Shown piece by piece: positions 35,639 through 45,507 of a DNA stretch of 64,000 bases. The notes beneath the pieces are model-generated. The model made no database searches and had not been told where the DNA came from. It saw only the letters and a list, made by a program, of their open reading frames with translations. Position 1 is the first letter of the stretch. Each line of letters opens with the position of its first letter. The position numbers and the translations under genes were made by a program. Origin of the DNA: Candidatus Desulfofervidaceae bacterium (GTDB lineage Bacteria; Desulfobacterota; Desulfofervidia; Desulfofervidales; Desulfofervidaceae); the NCBI GenBank assembly GCA_027038965.1, contig JALWFG010000011.1, positions 1 to 64,000 on the forward strand, written 5' to 3'.

Positions 35639-38281
35639 TTACCCTACCATTTTGGCTACAATATCATATACTGCCTTTAGAGCCTCAGGAAGTCTTTCAG
35701 GATTTTTGCCACCCGCTTGGGCCATATCAGGACGCCCACCACCTCCTCCATCAATGAAGGAGGCAATTTGCTTTATAATTTCCCCTGCCTTGATCCGATT
35801 GGTCAAATCTTTGGTGACCATTGCAATTACCGTGGCCTTTCCATTGGCCCTTGTTCCCAAGACAATAACCCCACTTTTGAGCTTATTTTTGAGTTTATCT
35901 CCCATTTCTCTTAAGGCCTTGGCATCTACCCCTGAAACCTCTTGGGCTAGGACATTAACATTGCCTATTTGTTTGGTTGTTTGTAAGAGTGTTGTTGCCT
36001 CTTTTGCCGCTAGAGAGGCCTTTAAGGCGCTGATTTGTTTTTCATATTCTTTGATTTCAATCAAGAGTCTCTCTATCTTTGAAATGGTTTCCTCTGCCTT
36101 TGTCCGTAGTAGGACTTCAATTTTGTTTAAAATTTGTTCTTGGCATTGAATGTATTTTATGGCTACTTCACTTGTAACCGCTTCAATTCTTCTTACCCCC
36201 GAGGCCACACTAGATTCAGAGATGATTTTAAAAAGCCCAATATCCCCTGTTTGATTAACATGGGTACCTCCGCATAACTCCTTGCTCCATCCAGAGATAG
36301 AGACCACCCGAACTATATCTGCGTATTTTTCTTCAAAGATTGCGATAGCTCCAGATTTTATAGCTTCTAACAAGGACATTTCCTGAATTTCAACGGGTTG
36401 GTTATCACGAATGGCCTGATTGACAATCCTTTCTACCTTATAAAGCGTTTCGGTATCCACAGGGGCATAATGGGTAAAATCAAAACGCAGTCTTTCAGGT
36501 GTGACCAAAGAGCCAGCCTGTTTTATGTGTTTACCTAATACCTGCCTTAAGGCCGCCTGTAAAAGATGGGTGGCAGTATGATTACAAGCGGTAGCCTGCC
36601 TTCTGGATTTATCTACTAATAATTGAACTAGTTCACCCTTTTTAATGCTCCCTTCTTTTACTTCTATCAAATGGACTATGAGATTGGAGGCCTTTTTGGT
36701 ATCCAAAACGAAGGCCTTGCCTGTAGGAGCAGTTATTACCCCTTGGTCGCCTACTTGTCCCCCAGCCTCGCCGTAAAATGGGGTTTCAAAGGTAATAACT
36801 TCTGCCCTTTGGCCTGCCTTAACTTCCTTACATTCCTTGCCATCTATGATAATGTGGGCAATTTTTGATTGAGCCTCTAGTGTTTGATATCCCAAAAAAA
36901 TTGTTTTTTCCCCTTTATAGGTCCATTCTGTGTATAAATCCATGCCACTTAAGGCCTGCTTGCCAGACTTTTGGGCCTTTCGGGCCCGCTGTTTCTGAAT
37001 TTCCATTTCCTTTTGGAATCCGGCTATGTCTACCGCAAAGCCCTCTTCACGGGCGACATCGGTAATGATGTCTATGGGAAATCCATAGGTATCATAAAGC
37101 TTAAAGGCTGTCTTTCCAGAGACGGTTTTGTGTCCAGTCTTCTTGAGCTTTTCTATCTCCTGGTTTAGCAAACCTAATCCAAAGTCAAGGGTTTCCAAAA
37201 AGCGTTCTTCTTCCCGATAGGTAATTTCTTTGATCAGGGGTCGGGCCTCTTCTAATTCAGGATATACTTTGCCCATATAGTCAATCACCACCTCAGCTAA
37301 TTTGTATAGAAAGGGTCTTTTAATCCCAATGATTCTTCCATAACGCACTGCCCTTCTAAGAATGCGGCGTAACACATAGCCTCGACCTTCATTTGAAGGC
37401 AAGATGCCATCAGCAATGACAAAGGCGATAGCCCGACTATGGTCTGCAATGACTCTAAAGGGAACTGCCAAAGGATGCCTGTGGGTATAGACGATGTTCG
37501 TCATTTCGCTCAAGGCGTCCAAAACAGGCTTAAATAAATCAGTTTCATAATTGGATTTTGCCCCTTGAAGGACCATCGTTATTCTTTCAAGTCCCATACC
37601 AGTATCAATACATGGATTAGGAAGAGGGGTTAATTTTCCCTCACTGTCTCGATTATATTGCATAAAAACAAGATTCCAAATTTCTAAATAACGATCGCAA
37701 TCACAGCCTACTTGGCATTCGGGTCTGCCACACCCAAAGTCCTCTCCAAGGTCAAAGAGGATTTCCGAACACGGGCCGCATGGACCAGTGTCTCCCATGG
37801 CCCAAAAATTATCCTTTGCTCCCATCCGCACAAGGCGGGAAGAAGGAATTCCCATTTTTTTATGCCATATATTATATGCTTCATCGTCGTCTTGAAATAC
37901 GGTGATCCAAAGTCTTTCTTTGGGAAGCCCTAATTCATTGGTTAAGAGTTCCCAAGCATAGGCAATAGCTTCCTCTTTGAAATAATCCCCAAAAGAAAAG
38001 TTCCCCAACATTTCGAAAAAGGTGTGATGACGAATGGTCTGGCCTACATTTTCCAAGTCATTATGTTTCCCACCAGCCCGCAGGCATTTTTGGCAACTTG
38101 CCGCCCGGCTATAGCTTCTTCTTTCTTCACCCAAAAACACCCGCTTAAATTGTACCATCCCTGCATTGGTGAACAACAAAGTAGGGTCTCCTGGGGGCAC
38201 TAGAGGACAACTGGGAACAATAGTATGCCCATTTTTCTGAAAATAGCCCAAGAATCTTTTTCTTATCTCTGATGAAAGCAT
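35639..38281 (-). CDS. alaS: Alanyl-tRNA synthetase
   Basis: An 880-aa class II synthetase with editing domain. Near the N-terminus: SSEIRKRFLGYFQKNGH, TNAGMVQFKRVFLG, RHHTFFEMLGNFSFGDYF. Editing site: HTATHLLQAALR and CGGTHVNQTGDIG, the zinc-binding His and Cys. C-Ala domain ends with FIDGGGGGRPDMAQAGGK. Full family length, no damage. It follows recA by 27 bp in a leftward cinA-thpR-recA-alaS cluster. Confidence 0.98.
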   Translation of the reverse strand: MLSSEIRKRFLGYFQKNGHTIVPSCPLVPPGDPTLLFTNAGMVQFKRVFLGEERRSYSRAASCQKCLRAGGKHNDLENVGQTIRHHTFFEMLGNFSFGDYFKEEAIAYAWELLTNELGLPKERLWITVFQDDDEAYNIWHKKMGIPSSRLVRMGAKDNFWAMGDTGPCGPCSEILFDLGEDFGCGRPECQVGCDCDRYLEIWNLVFMQYNRDSEGKLTPLPNPCIDTGMGLERITMVLQGAKSNYETDLFKPVLDALSEMTNIVYTHRHPLAVPFRVIADHSRAIAFVIADGILPSNEGRGYVLRRILRRAVRYGRIIGIKRPFLYKLAEVVIDYMGKVYPELEEARPLIKEITYREEERFLETLDFGLGLLNQEIEKLKKTGHKTVSGKTAFKLYDTYGFPIDIITDVAREEGFAVDIAGFQKEMEIQKQRARKAQKSGKQALSGMDLYTEWTYKGEKTIFLGYQTLEAQSKIAHIIIDGKECKEVKAGQRAEVITFETPFYGEAGGQVGDQGVITAPTGKAFVLDTKKASNLIVHLIEVKEGSIKKGELVQLLVDKSRRQATACNHTATHLLQAALRQVLGKHIKQAGSLVTPERLRFDFTHYAPVDTETLYKVERIVNQAIRDNQPVEIQEMSLLEAIKSGAIAIFEEKYADIVRVVSISGWSKELCGGTHVNQTGDIGLFKIISESSVASGVRRIEAVTSEVAIKYIQCQEQILNKIEVLLRTKAEETISKIERLLIEIKEYEKQISALKASLAAKEATTLLQTTKQIGNVNVLAQEVSGVDAKALREMGDKLKNKLKSGVIVLGTRANGKATVIAMVTKDLTNRIKAGEIIKQIASFIDGGGGGRPDMAQAGGKNPERLPEALKAVYDIVAKMVG

Positions 38282-38308
38282 ATCTCCTCCAACGCTAGAT
38301 TTCTGTAA

Positions 38309-39346
38309 TTATTGCTTACTTTCTTCCTTTGTCTTTTGCTTATTATTTTCCTCTTTAATCAAGCCGCATCTTTTCCTAACTTCTTTCTCTATTTCTGCCA
38401 TAACCTCAGGATGTTCTTTAAAATATCGCTTTACATTTTCTCTGCCCTGACCTAGGCGCTCATCCTTATAGGCATACCAAGCACCACTTTTGTCAATAAC
38501 CTTGTAATGAACACCTAAATCCAAGATGTCTCCTTCTCTGGAAATGCCTTCTCCGTAGATAATATCAAATTCAGCCTCTTTAAAAGGCGGGGCAATCTTG
38601 TTTTTAACGACCTTGGCTCGGGTTCTATTACCTATGACTTGATCCCCCTCCTTTATTGGTCCAATCCGCCGAATGTCTATCCGCATCGTGGCATAGAATT
38701 TTAGGGCATTTCCTCCGGTGGTGGTTTCAGGATTCCCAAACATGACGCCTAATTTCTGACGAATTTGATTGATAAAAATAAGGGCCGATTGTGACTTGCT
38801 GACAATACCGGTTAGTTTGCGCATAGCTTGGGACATGAGTCTGGCTTGAAGGCCCATGTGGGCATCCCCCATCTCTCCTTCTAGTTCAGCCTTTGGCACA
38901 AGGGCGGCTACAGAATCTACTACTACTATATCTACTGCCCCGCTTCTTACAAGCATCTCTGCAATTTCAAGGGCCTGTTCGCCATAATCGGGTTGTGAGA
39001 TGAGGAGTTCATCGGTATTAACACCCAACTTTTTGGCATAATAGACATCAAAGGCATGTTCCGCATCTATAAAGGCCGCTACACCTCCTTGTTTTTGAGC
39101 CTCGGCGATGATGTGGAGGGCCAGGGTAGTCTTTCCTGAAGACTCAGGCCCAAATATCTCTATTACGCGACCCTTGGGGATACCTCCAATCCCAGTGGCA
39201 ATATCTAGAGAGAGCGTTCCTGTAGGAATAGTAGGAATTTCGAATGCCTTAGGTTGAGCACCCAGGCGCATGATGGCCCCTTTCCCAAACTGCCTTTCTA
39301 TTTGACTGATAGCCGTCTGCAATACTTGCTGTTTTTCTGCCTTCAT
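38309..39346 (-). CDS. recA: Recombinase RecA
   Basis: A 345-aa recombinase. Walker [15 protein letters not shown] near residue 66, loop L1-L2 regions with [19 protein letters not shown] and [20 protein letters not shown], and an acidic/basic C-tail ([15 protein letters not shown]). AAGGAG precedes the ATG. I see no LexA-type box in the 53-bp gap to thpR, so any SOS control would act elsewhere, perhaps ahead of cinA. Confidence 0.98.
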   Translation of the reverse strand: MKAEKQQVLQTAISQIERQFGKGAIMRLGAQPKAFEIPTIPTGTLSLDIATGIGGIPKGRVIEIFGPESSGKTTLALHIIAEAQKQGGVAAFIDAEHAFDVYYAKKLGVNTDELLISQPDYGEQALEIAEMLVRSGAVDIVVVDSVAALVPKAELEGEMGDAHMGLQARLMSQAMRKLTGIVSKSQSALIFINQIRQKLGVMFGNPETTTGGNALKFYATMRIDIRRIGPIKEGDQVIGNRTRAKVVKNKIAPPFKEAEFDIIYGEGISREGDILDLGVHYKVIDKSGAWYAYKDERLGQGRENVKRYFKEHPEVMAEIEKEVRKRCGLIKEENNKQKTKEESKQ

Positions 39347-39399
39347 AATTATTACTCCTTAAAAGTTTTAAAAATTTAACTACCTTGCATAGAAAAATA

Positions 39400-39957
39400 T
39401 TACCTTAATGGTACTCTTTCTAGGGGAGTATACCTTGCCCCTTCGGGGCGTAGTTCACTTTTATATAATATTAATTCTTTTACCTCAAATGCCGGGGTAG
39501 AAAAATTTTTGTATTCCTGCAAAAGTTCTAAAAGCTTGACTTGAGATACGGCACTTTTGATTCTCCCTAAGGTAAGGTGAGGATGAAAGCCTCGTGTTTC
39601 TCTTTTAAAACCATCTTTTTCTAAGGTTTTCTCAATCGAAAATTGGATCCTTTTTAAGGGAGATAATTCACCCTGCAAACCTACCCAGATGACACGGGGA
39701 CGCTTAATATTAGGAAATATGCCTAATCCATGCCCTTTAAGGCTAAAAGAAGGTATCATGCAAATCTCTTCCATTGCCATTTTGACCGCAGGAATCTGGC
39801 TAGAGTGAATATTGCCTAAGAATTTAATGGTTAGATGGATGTTTTGGGCCTTCGTCCAGCCTATTTTAGGCAAAGATGGTTTTATTTGAGATATCAATTT
39901 ACCAAGGGTTTCTTTTACCTCTTCTGGGATGTCAATAGCAATAAAACTTCTAATCAT
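39400..39957 (-). CDS. thpR: RNA 2',3'-cyclic phosphodiesterase ThpR
   Basis: A 185-aa 2H phosphoesterase (formerly 2'-5' RNA ligase). Both HxTx motifs are present: HLTIKFLGN near residue 45 and HPHLTLGRIK near residue 130. It starts MIRSFIAIDIPEEV, typical of the family, and overlaps the cinA stop by 4 nt (ATGA). The cinA-thpR-recA order is a known bacterial arrangement. Confidence 0.94.
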   Translation of the reverse strand: MIRSFIAIDIPEEVKETLGKLISQIKPSLPKIGWTKAQNIHLTIKFLGNIHSSQIPAVKMAMEEICMIPSFSLKGHGLGIFPNIKRPRVIWVGLQGELSPLKRIQFSIEKTLEKDGFKRETRGFHPHLTLGRIKSAVSQVKLLELLQEYKNFSTPAFEVKELILYKSELRPEGARYTPLERVPLR

Positions 39958-41171
39958 GAAAGTAAATATCTCCTTATCATATCTAGGCCTGTAAAGGCCG
40001 TTAAGAGTTTTATTTCTGTCCTAGAGCCCTCAAATTGGAATTTCTTTACCTCAGTGACTTTGGGAGTAGACATACCAATAAACACAGTGCCTACAGGGCC
40101 TTCTGGTCCAGCCGTGGGGCCAGCGTAGCCCGTTACAGCAAGGCCAATGTCTACGTGGGCAATTTTTTTTATGCCCTCAGCCATATAGCGAGCCGTAGGT
40201 TCGCTTACTGCCCCATGCTCCCTAATAATTGCTAAAGGGACACCCAAAACATCTATCTTAGCCTGATTGCTGTATGTAATGGCTCCTTGCTCAAAAAAAT
40301 CTGAACTTCCCGGGACCTGAGTAATTAAATGTCCAATTAATCCCCCAGTTAAAGATTCGGCCGTAGCCAGTTTTAGGCCTTGCTTTAAGAGCAACTTGGC
40401 TACCACTTCTGGTAATGTTTGGTCGCCTTCGCCAAAAATATTTTCCTTAAAGAGATTTTTAATTTCTAAGGCGGCCCTTTCTAAAGTATTCTTATTTGGC
40501 GTCCTTAAAATCAAATGTATTTCAGGAAAGTGGGGTAGAGAACTCATCTTTAATTGAGGATATGTTTCTAAAATAAGACTTATTTTTTCTTGAATTTGGC
40601 TTTCACTTATTCCAAAAAGTCGGAGTTTCTTTTTATACCAAGCAGTAACGTGGGGATAAATGCCTCTTAAGTCAGAGACAACCTTTTCCTTTAAAATTTG
40701 CCTCATCTGGTGAGGTACCCCAGGCAAAAAGTACAGAGGTTTATTTTGGTAAATCAACTTAAAACCGCAGGCACGATAGGCAATTCCTAGGGGCTTGGCC
40801 CCTCTAGGCAAAATGGTCATTTTTTGATGGCCACCAAGGAAATTTTTACCTTGTTTGGCTAGTGTTTCTTGCAAATGGCTATAGGCCTCGGCATTTTGCT
40901 CCAAAGGTAGATCTAAAGCTTCGGCTACTGCCCTAACGGTTTTGTCGTCCCAAGTAGGGCCTAGACCGCCTGTAAATATGAGGAAATCATATTGGGGGAT
41001 AGCCTCTTTTAAAACATTTTTGATGACGTCTTCGTTATCTCCAATGGCCAGCATTCGAGCAATACAAAAACCTGCTTCGCTCAAGGTTTTTGCCACATCA
41101 AAGCTATTGGTGTCTAAAACCTCACCCTCCAAAATTTCATCGCCAATGATGATAATTTCGCCACTAACCAT
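39954..41171 (-). CDS. cinA: CinA family protein (NMN amidohydrolase / molybdopterin-binding-like)
   Basis: A 405-aa two-domain protein. N-terminal MoCF-like domain: GDEILEGEVLDTNSFDVAKTL and FTGGLGPTWDDKT. C-terminal CinA (PncC) domain: ATAESLTGGLIGHLIT, FEQGAITYSNQAK, VTGYAGPTAGPEGPVGTVFIG. The family carries ADP-ribose pyrophosphatase and NMN deamidase activities in NAD recycling. It heads the operon that includes recA. Confidence 0.95.
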   Translation of the reverse strand: MVSGEIIIIGDEILEGEVLDTNSFDVAKTLSEAGFCIARMLAIGDNEDVIKNVLKEAIPQYDFLIFTGGLGPTWDDKTVRAVAEALDLPLEQNAEAYSHLQETLAKQGKNFLGGHQKMTILPRGAKPLGIAYRACGFKLIYQNKPLYFLPGVPHQMRQILKEKVVSDLRGIYPHVTAWYKKKLRLFGISESQIQEKISLILETYPQLKMSSLPHFPEIHLILRTPNKNTLERAALEIKNLFKENIFGEGDQTLPEVVAKLLLKQGLKLATAESLTGGLIGHLITQVPGSSDFFEQGAITYSNQAKIDVLGVPLAIIREHGAVSEPTARYMAEGIKKIAHVDIGLAVTGYAGPTAGPEGPVGTVFIGMSTPKVTEVKKFQFEGSRTEIKLLTAFTGLDMIRRYLLS

Positions 41172-41435
41172 TTTAGGTCCAAATCAAATAAATTTTATTC
41201 CTTTTTACCAAAGGATAATCACTTTGGCAATGATTTTTAGGTCTTAACCCCGCATTTGATCTTAAACAAAGTTTGTAAAGGAGGATGGAAAGAAGCTTAT
41301 TAAAAGGTTATTAAAATGAAAAGTTTTCTTTATAACCCGCTATATTCCTAATGTGATGGCTGGTGCTTTAATCTCTCAAAAAATGTTTACCAGCCACCAA
41401 TAAGCTCCGTTAAAAATTTGATGACTCAAAATCAA

Positions 41436-42164
41436 TTAGACCCAAAATTCAACCTTGCCGGTTTTGAGATAATAATAGGCACCAATAATTTTAAGCTCTC
41501 CTTTGGTTTGCATCTTGCGTAAAGAGGGACTTTGGTCTCTGATTTGTTTTATTACCATTTTTACATTTTCTCTGGCTGCAGCTTCGACTAAGACCTTACC
41601 TGTGGCCCCAGTTTTCTTATGGGCCTTTTTAACGGCAGGCATAATTCTCTCAATAATGTCTTCTATTGCTGGAGTTTCTTTACTTTCTGGGTGTTCAAAG
41701 GCGTGAACTGCAGCCCCTACAGCCCCACAGGATTCATGACCCATAACTACAACGAGCCGACTTGTAGAATGCAAAGAGGCATATTCAATGCTTCCTAATA
41801 AGGCTGGATTAATGATATTTCCAGCTACTCGAACGATGAAAAGCCTTCCTAATCCCTCATCAAAAATTATTTCAGGAGGGACACGAGAGTCCGAACAGCT
41901 TAGGATAGTAGCATAGGGCCATTGACCCTTAGTCAACATTTCCCTGACTTTAGGACCGATTCCAGGATCCTTCAGGCATTTCATACTCACATAGCGCTTA
42001 TTTCCTTCTTTTAAACGAGCTATAGCTTCATCTGGCGGTACAATTTTATGTCTACCATGTCCTCCATGATGAGAAGCCAAGCAAGGAATTTCTTCCAACT
42101 TTGACAGCATTAGTCCTGCAATCCCAACACCAAATCCCTTTAACAATTGACGCCGACTAACCAT
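41436..42164 (-). CDS. Tat-exported beta-carbonic anhydrase
   Basis: A 242-aa beta-class carbonic anhydrase with an export signal: MVSRRQLLKGFGVGIAGLML is a twin-arginine signal, followed by a His-rich linker (SHHGGHGRHK). Zinc ligands: CSDSRVPPE (Cys, with Asp-Arg pair) and GHESCGAVGA (His and Cys). It should convert bicarbonate and CO2 in the periplasm. It is divergent from tatA, and its own promoter is recognisable. Length without the signal is about 210. Confidence 0.93.
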   Translation of the reverse strand: MVSRRQLLKGFGVGIAGLMLSKLEEIPCLASHHGGHGRHKIVPPDEAIARLKEGNKRYVSMKCLKDPGIGPKVREMLTKGQWPYATILSCSDSRVPPEIIFDEGLGRLFIVRVAGNIINPALLGSIEYASLHSTSRLVVVMGHESCGAVGAAVHAFEHPESKETPAIEDIIERIMPAVKKAHKKTGATGKVLVEAAARENVKMVIKQIRDQSPSLRKMQTKGELKIIGAYYYLKTGKVEFWV

Positions 42165-42197
42165 TATTCTTCTCCTAAAAATGTTGTTAGTTAAAAA

Positions 42198-42226
42198 TAA
42201 TTAACTTAAAGATAGCCTAATGTCAA
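42198..42226 (-). promoter_or_regulatory. Promoter of the carbonic anhydrase gene
   Basis: On the minus strand TTGACA (42221-42226) and TAATTA (42198-42203) have a 17-bp spacer. The start would be near 42191, about 27 nt before the ATG at 42164. Confidence 0.65.
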
Positions 42227-42493
42227 GAAAAAAGAAAGAAAAAATTTTTTACAATTATTCCAATTTAATTCTGTTCTTAGTTAAATAGATTTCCTTTTTT
42301 TTGCTATAGAATCGTTTCTATTTTAGTTTGTTTACTAGTGATTATGGAGACTGTTTTGCTTTCTAGCAGATGTATTTAAAACAAAAAAAAGAAAACAAGA
42401 GACCTGAATGCTGAATCAGGACAAGGCAATAAAAAACAATTTTGAAAATGATTTTACTCAAAAGAAGTCGCAGATTTTGGTATCCAATTCATA

Positions 42494-42522
42494 TTGACAC
42501 CTATTCGAATAAGTGCTACCTT
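42494..42522 (+). promoter_or_regulatory. Promoter of tatA-resB-ccsA
   Basis: Perfect -35 TTGACA at 42494-42499 and weak -10 TACCTT at 42517-42522, 17-bp spacer. The spacer contains the palindrome TATTCGAATA. The start would lie about 40 nt before tatA, whose ribosome site is TTAGGAG. Confidence 0.5.
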
Positions 42523-42569
42523 GGAATCCGCTTTATAAAATTAAAACTGTTAAGGGTTAGGAGAAGCAA

Positions 42570-42785
42570 ATGTTTGGTATTGGATTACCAGAACTTTTAG
42601 TCATTCTTCTCATTGTGCTTGTAATCTTTGGAGCCAGTCGATTGCCAGAAATTGGAGCGGGGTTAGGCCAAGGCATTCGGAATTTCAAAAAGGCCTTTAA
42701 AGAGGATAAGGCTATTGATGTAACGCCTGAAAAGGAGTTGGATGATAAAGAAGAAAAGGAAGATAAAATAAAAAAAGAGGCTTAG
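42570..42785 (+). CDS. tatA: Twin-arginine translocase subunit TatA
   Basis: A 71-aa protein with one N-terminal membrane helix ([20 protein letters not shown]), the amphipathic helix [18 protein letters not shown] after the FGxxxLPE hinge, and a very acidic/basic tail. It pairs with TatC (not in the window) for folded-protein export. Two Tat substrates are in this window: the divergent carbonic anhydrase and the M99-like peptidase. Confidence 0.95.
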   Translation: MFGIGLPELLVILLIVLVIFGASRLPEIGAGLGQGIRNFKKAFKEDKAIDVTPEKELDDKEEKEDKIKKEA

Positions 42786-42798
42786 CTTTCTGTTTCTC

Positions 42799-44142
42799 AT
42801 GGTAAAGAAAATAATTGGCTTTTTGAAATCAGTAAGACTTGCTATCTTTTTGTTGATTCTTTTGGCTATTGCCTGCATAATAGGCACCCTTTTGCCTCAA
42901 AATCAGCCCTCGCAGGTTTATGTAGCTCAATTTGGTCAAGTAGGAGCGCGATTTATTAAGTCCTTCTGTCTTTATGACCTCTATCATGCCCCATGGTTCC
43001 AAGTGCTTTTGATAATTTTTACCATTAATTTGCTCATATGCTCTTTAGACCGTTTCCCTAAAACATGGCGTATTTTAAAACACGCAAAAGAGGTTAAAGA
43101 CAAAAGCTTCTTTCATCATCTGCCCTTGAGTGATCAGTTTGAGTGCAATATCGCCTTTGAACAGGCTAAAGGGAAAATATCCGCTTTTCTAAAAGGTAAA
43201 GGCCAGTTATCTAAAGTGCCTGGGAATCCTGAGCATGTTTTTTTCTTAAAAAAGGGACAAATAAGTCTTCTGGGTCCTTATATACTTCATGCTGGAATTT
43301 TGGTGATTTTGTTAGGGGGATTAATCACCTCTATGAAGGGTTTTTCGGGAATGATGATTATCCCAGAAGGGGGGAGGACCAATACCATATTTCTTCAAGG
43401 CAGAAGGCATCATCAAGTTTATAATTTGCCCTTTAGTCTTGAATGTGAAAAGTTTGTCGTTGAATATTATGAAAATGGACGGCCTAAGGAATATCGCTCT
43501 TATATCAAATTGATTGATGGGAAGAAGACCTTGAAAACTACCATTAAGGTCAATAGCCCTCTCGACTATAAAGGCTTTCGCTTTTATCAAGCCAGTTTTG
43601 GTGTAGCCCAAGAACCAACTATCCTGTTAGAAGTAAAGGATAAGAAAACTGGGAAAAGTTTTGAATTGAAGGTGCCTTTTCGAAAACCGGTTCCCCTTCC
43701 CAATAAAGATGGGGTAATAGAGCTTGCCCAAGCCGTAGGAGATTTTCGGAATTTAGGCCCAGCGTTCTTGCTATTATTGAAAAAAAATGGCGGTAAAGAA
43801 AGGCAGGTTTTGCTCTTTAGTAATTTCCCTGAGTTTGATGCTATGCACCGTAAAGGTAGTAATTATTTCTTTGTAGTGAAGGATTTCACTCATTATACAG
43901 GTCTGGAAGTAAAAAAGGACCCAGGGGTATGGATTGTTTGGGCAGGGTGTTTAATCTTAGTTGGGGGGTTAATGATTACCTTCTTTATCGTCCCGAGGAG
44001 TTTTTGGGTAATGATAGAACCTAGTAGAAAGGGTTCTAAGATTTGGGTTGGTGGAATGGCCCATAAAAGGAAGCAGGCGTTTCGAGATATGTTTGAAGAG
44101 TGGACAAAGGAAATCAAAGAGGTAGTGGGATGTGGAACATAA
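42799..44142 (+). CDS. resB: Cytochrome c biogenesis protein ResB (CcsB)
   Basis: A 447-aa membrane protein of the system II cytochrome c maturation pathway. Helices near residues 10-30, 65-85, 150-170 and 370-395 surround a large periplasmic domain. Family segments: SVRLAIFLLILLAIACIIGT, FNLLICSL-like TINLLICSLDRFPKTW, and PLDYKGFRFYQASFG. It acts with CcsA to move heme and reduce apocytochrome cysteines. It overlaps ccsA by 13 nt. Confidence 0.93.
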   Translation: MVKKIIGFLKSVRLAIFLLILLAIACIIGTLLPQNQPSQVYVAQFGQVGARFIKSFCLYDLYHAPWFQVLLIIFTINLLICSLDRFPKTWRILKHAKEVKDKSFFHHLPLSDQFECNIAFEQAKGKISAFLKGKGQLSKVPGNPEHVFFLKKGQISLLGPYILHAGILVILLGGLITSMKGFSGMMIIPEGGRTNTIFLQGRRHHQVYNLPFSLECEKFVVEYYENGRPKEYRSYIKLIDGKKTLKTTIKVNSPLDYKGFRFYQASFGVAQEPTILLEVKDKKTGKSFELKVPFRKPVPLPNKDGVIELAQAVGDFRNLGPAFLLLLKKNGGKERQVLLFSNFPEFDAMHRKGSNYFFVVKDFTHYTGLEVKKDPGVWIVWAGCLILVGGLMITFFIVPRSFWVMIEPSRKGSKIWVGGMAHKRKQAFRDMFEEWTKEIKEVVGCGT

Positions 44143-44963
44143 AGATTCTGAGTTGGGTAACATTTTTGTATTTAGGTTGTTTCCTACTCTATTTAAGCCT
44201 GTTAGTGTTTCGGAAAAAGGCCTTACAAAAGATAGCTACTTGGGCAACATGGTTAACTCTAGCGCTTCACACAGCGGGTATCATCTTGCGTTGGATAGAA
44301 TCTCACAAAATGGGAATAGGACATGCCCCTTTTTCCAATCTTTATGAATCGCTTATTTTCTTTGGATGGTGCATTACCTTCCTCTATTTAATTATTGAAA
44401 GAAAATACAAAAATTATTTACTTGGTGCCTTTGTCTTACCCTTTTCATTCCTCACTATGGCCTATGCCTCGTTCTCTCCTGATGTAAATAGCCGCATTGA
44501 GCCACTCCTACCTGCCCTTAAAAGTAACTGGCTTATTGTGCATGTAATTACTTGTTTTCTGGCTTATGGCGCCTTTGCAGTTTCTTGTGGCTTAAGCATC
44601 GTTTATCTTTTGAAAAAGTCCGAAAGCGGTTTTTGGGAGATTTTTCCTTCAAAAAGACAACTTGATGAATTGATTTATCAAACCATTGCCTTTGGATTTA
44701 CCTTACTTACTATTGGGATCATCACTGGGGCTGTTTGGGCAGACAAGGCTTGGGGGAGTTATTGGAGCTGGGATCCCAAAGAAACATGGTCACTTATAAC
44801 TTGGTTTATTTATGCCCTTTTCTTACACTGCCGCTTTGTCAAGGGATGGAAGGAAAAAAAGATGGCTGTAATTTCCATTATTGGATTTGCCTCGGTGTTA
44901 TTTACATATTTTGGAGTTAACTTTTTACTGGCTGGTCTTCACAGCTACGCAACTCCGGGTTAA
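44130..44963 (+). CDS. ccsA: Cytochrome c heme handling protein CcsA/ResC
   Basis: A 277-aa polytopic protein with about eight helices. The tryptophan-rich heme-handling motif is WGSYWSWDPKETWSLITWF (WWD type); histidines at FSNLYESLIF-flanking GIGHAPFS and VHVITCF are plausible heme ligands. I use ATG at 44130 with GAGG upstream; a GTG at 44100 is also in frame. Together with ResB it forms the system II synthetase, implying exported c-type cytochromes. Its end overlaps the convergent protease gene by 47 nt. Confidence 0.93.
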   Translation: MWNIKILSWVTFLYLGCFLLYLSLLVFRKKALQKIATWATWLTLALHTAGIILRWIESHKMGIGHAPFSNLYESLIFFGWCITFLYLIIERKYKNYLLGAFVLPFSFLTMAYASFSPDVNSRIEPLLPALKSNWLIVHVITCFLAYGAFAVSCGLSIVYLLKKSESGFWEIFPSKRQLDELIYQTIAFGFTLLTIGIITGAVWADKAWGSYWSWDPKETWSLITWFIYALFLHCRFVKGWKEKKMAVISIIGFASVLFTYFGVNFLLAGLHSYATPG

Positions 44964-45414
44964 GAATTGCCTTTATTTCTTCTCTTACAAGCTTGGCCAC
45001 TTTAGGGATGCATCCTTCAACTTCAGGGCTGAGTTCCATGCCCCAATCAATTTCCTTTGGTTCAATGCCAAAAATAAGCACCTTTTGAGGGGCTTTATTT
45101 ATCAAAGATGCCATTTGAAGGGCATCTATTAAACCTAAATCATGTAAGGAAACCGGGGAATTGTCTGGGGGGACTAAATCTTCTAGCCGCAACCGGTAAA
45201 TACTTCCTGGAGACATACCACCTTTTACAGCGTCAATTACAATTAGATAATCGGCCTCAGCAAACTCGGGAAATAAAAGAGGGGTGGAAGTGCCACCGTC
45301 TAAAAGTTCCACTTCTTGGGGCAAATCCTCTTTTTGCAGATACTCAATCGTTCTTACCCCTACTCCTTCATCCTTCATCAGAATATTTCCAATCCCCAAG
45401 ACAAGGATTTTCAT
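44917..45414 (-). CDS. Hydrogenase maturation protease (HyaD/HycI family)
   Basis: A 165-aa nickel-dependent endopeptidase that trims the large subunit of [NiFe]-hydrogenase. Seen: VLGIGNILMKDEGVGVRTI with the nickel-binding Glu, LLDGGTSTPLLF, VIDAVKGGMSPGSIY with the Asp, and SLHDLGLIDAL with the His. The hydrogenase itself is not in the window. It stands alone and is convergent with ccsA. Confidence 0.93.
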   Translation of the reverse strand: MKILVLGIGNILMKDEGVGVRTIEYLQKEDLPQEVELLDGGTSTPLLFPEFAEADYLIVIDAVKGGMSPGSIYRLRLEDLVPPDNSPVSLHDLGLIDALQMASLINKAPQKVLIFGIEPKEIDWGMELSPEVEGCIPKVAKLVREEIKAILNPELRSCEDQPVKS

Positions 45415-45507
45415 TATATGCCCTCCTTGGTTTGATTATTTTGACGCCCTCACTTGCCCAATTTTTGAATAAAAGGGTTATTCTCAAAAAAGATTAGTAT
45501 CAAAGCC

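Larger units (their letters stand above)
42165..42569. other. 405-bp divergent intergenic region, carbonic anhydrase / tatA
   Basis: Apart from two outward promoters (42198-42226 and 42494-42522) I see no gene, RNA or large repeat. It is strongly AT-rich with several A and T runs. A perfect 10-bp palindrome TATTCGAATA lies in the spacer of the tatA promoter. Confidence 0.7.

Noticed and set aside
35652-36149. Plus-strand frame of 165 codons
   Set aside because: Antisense shadow of alaS, with no ribosome site and no family match.
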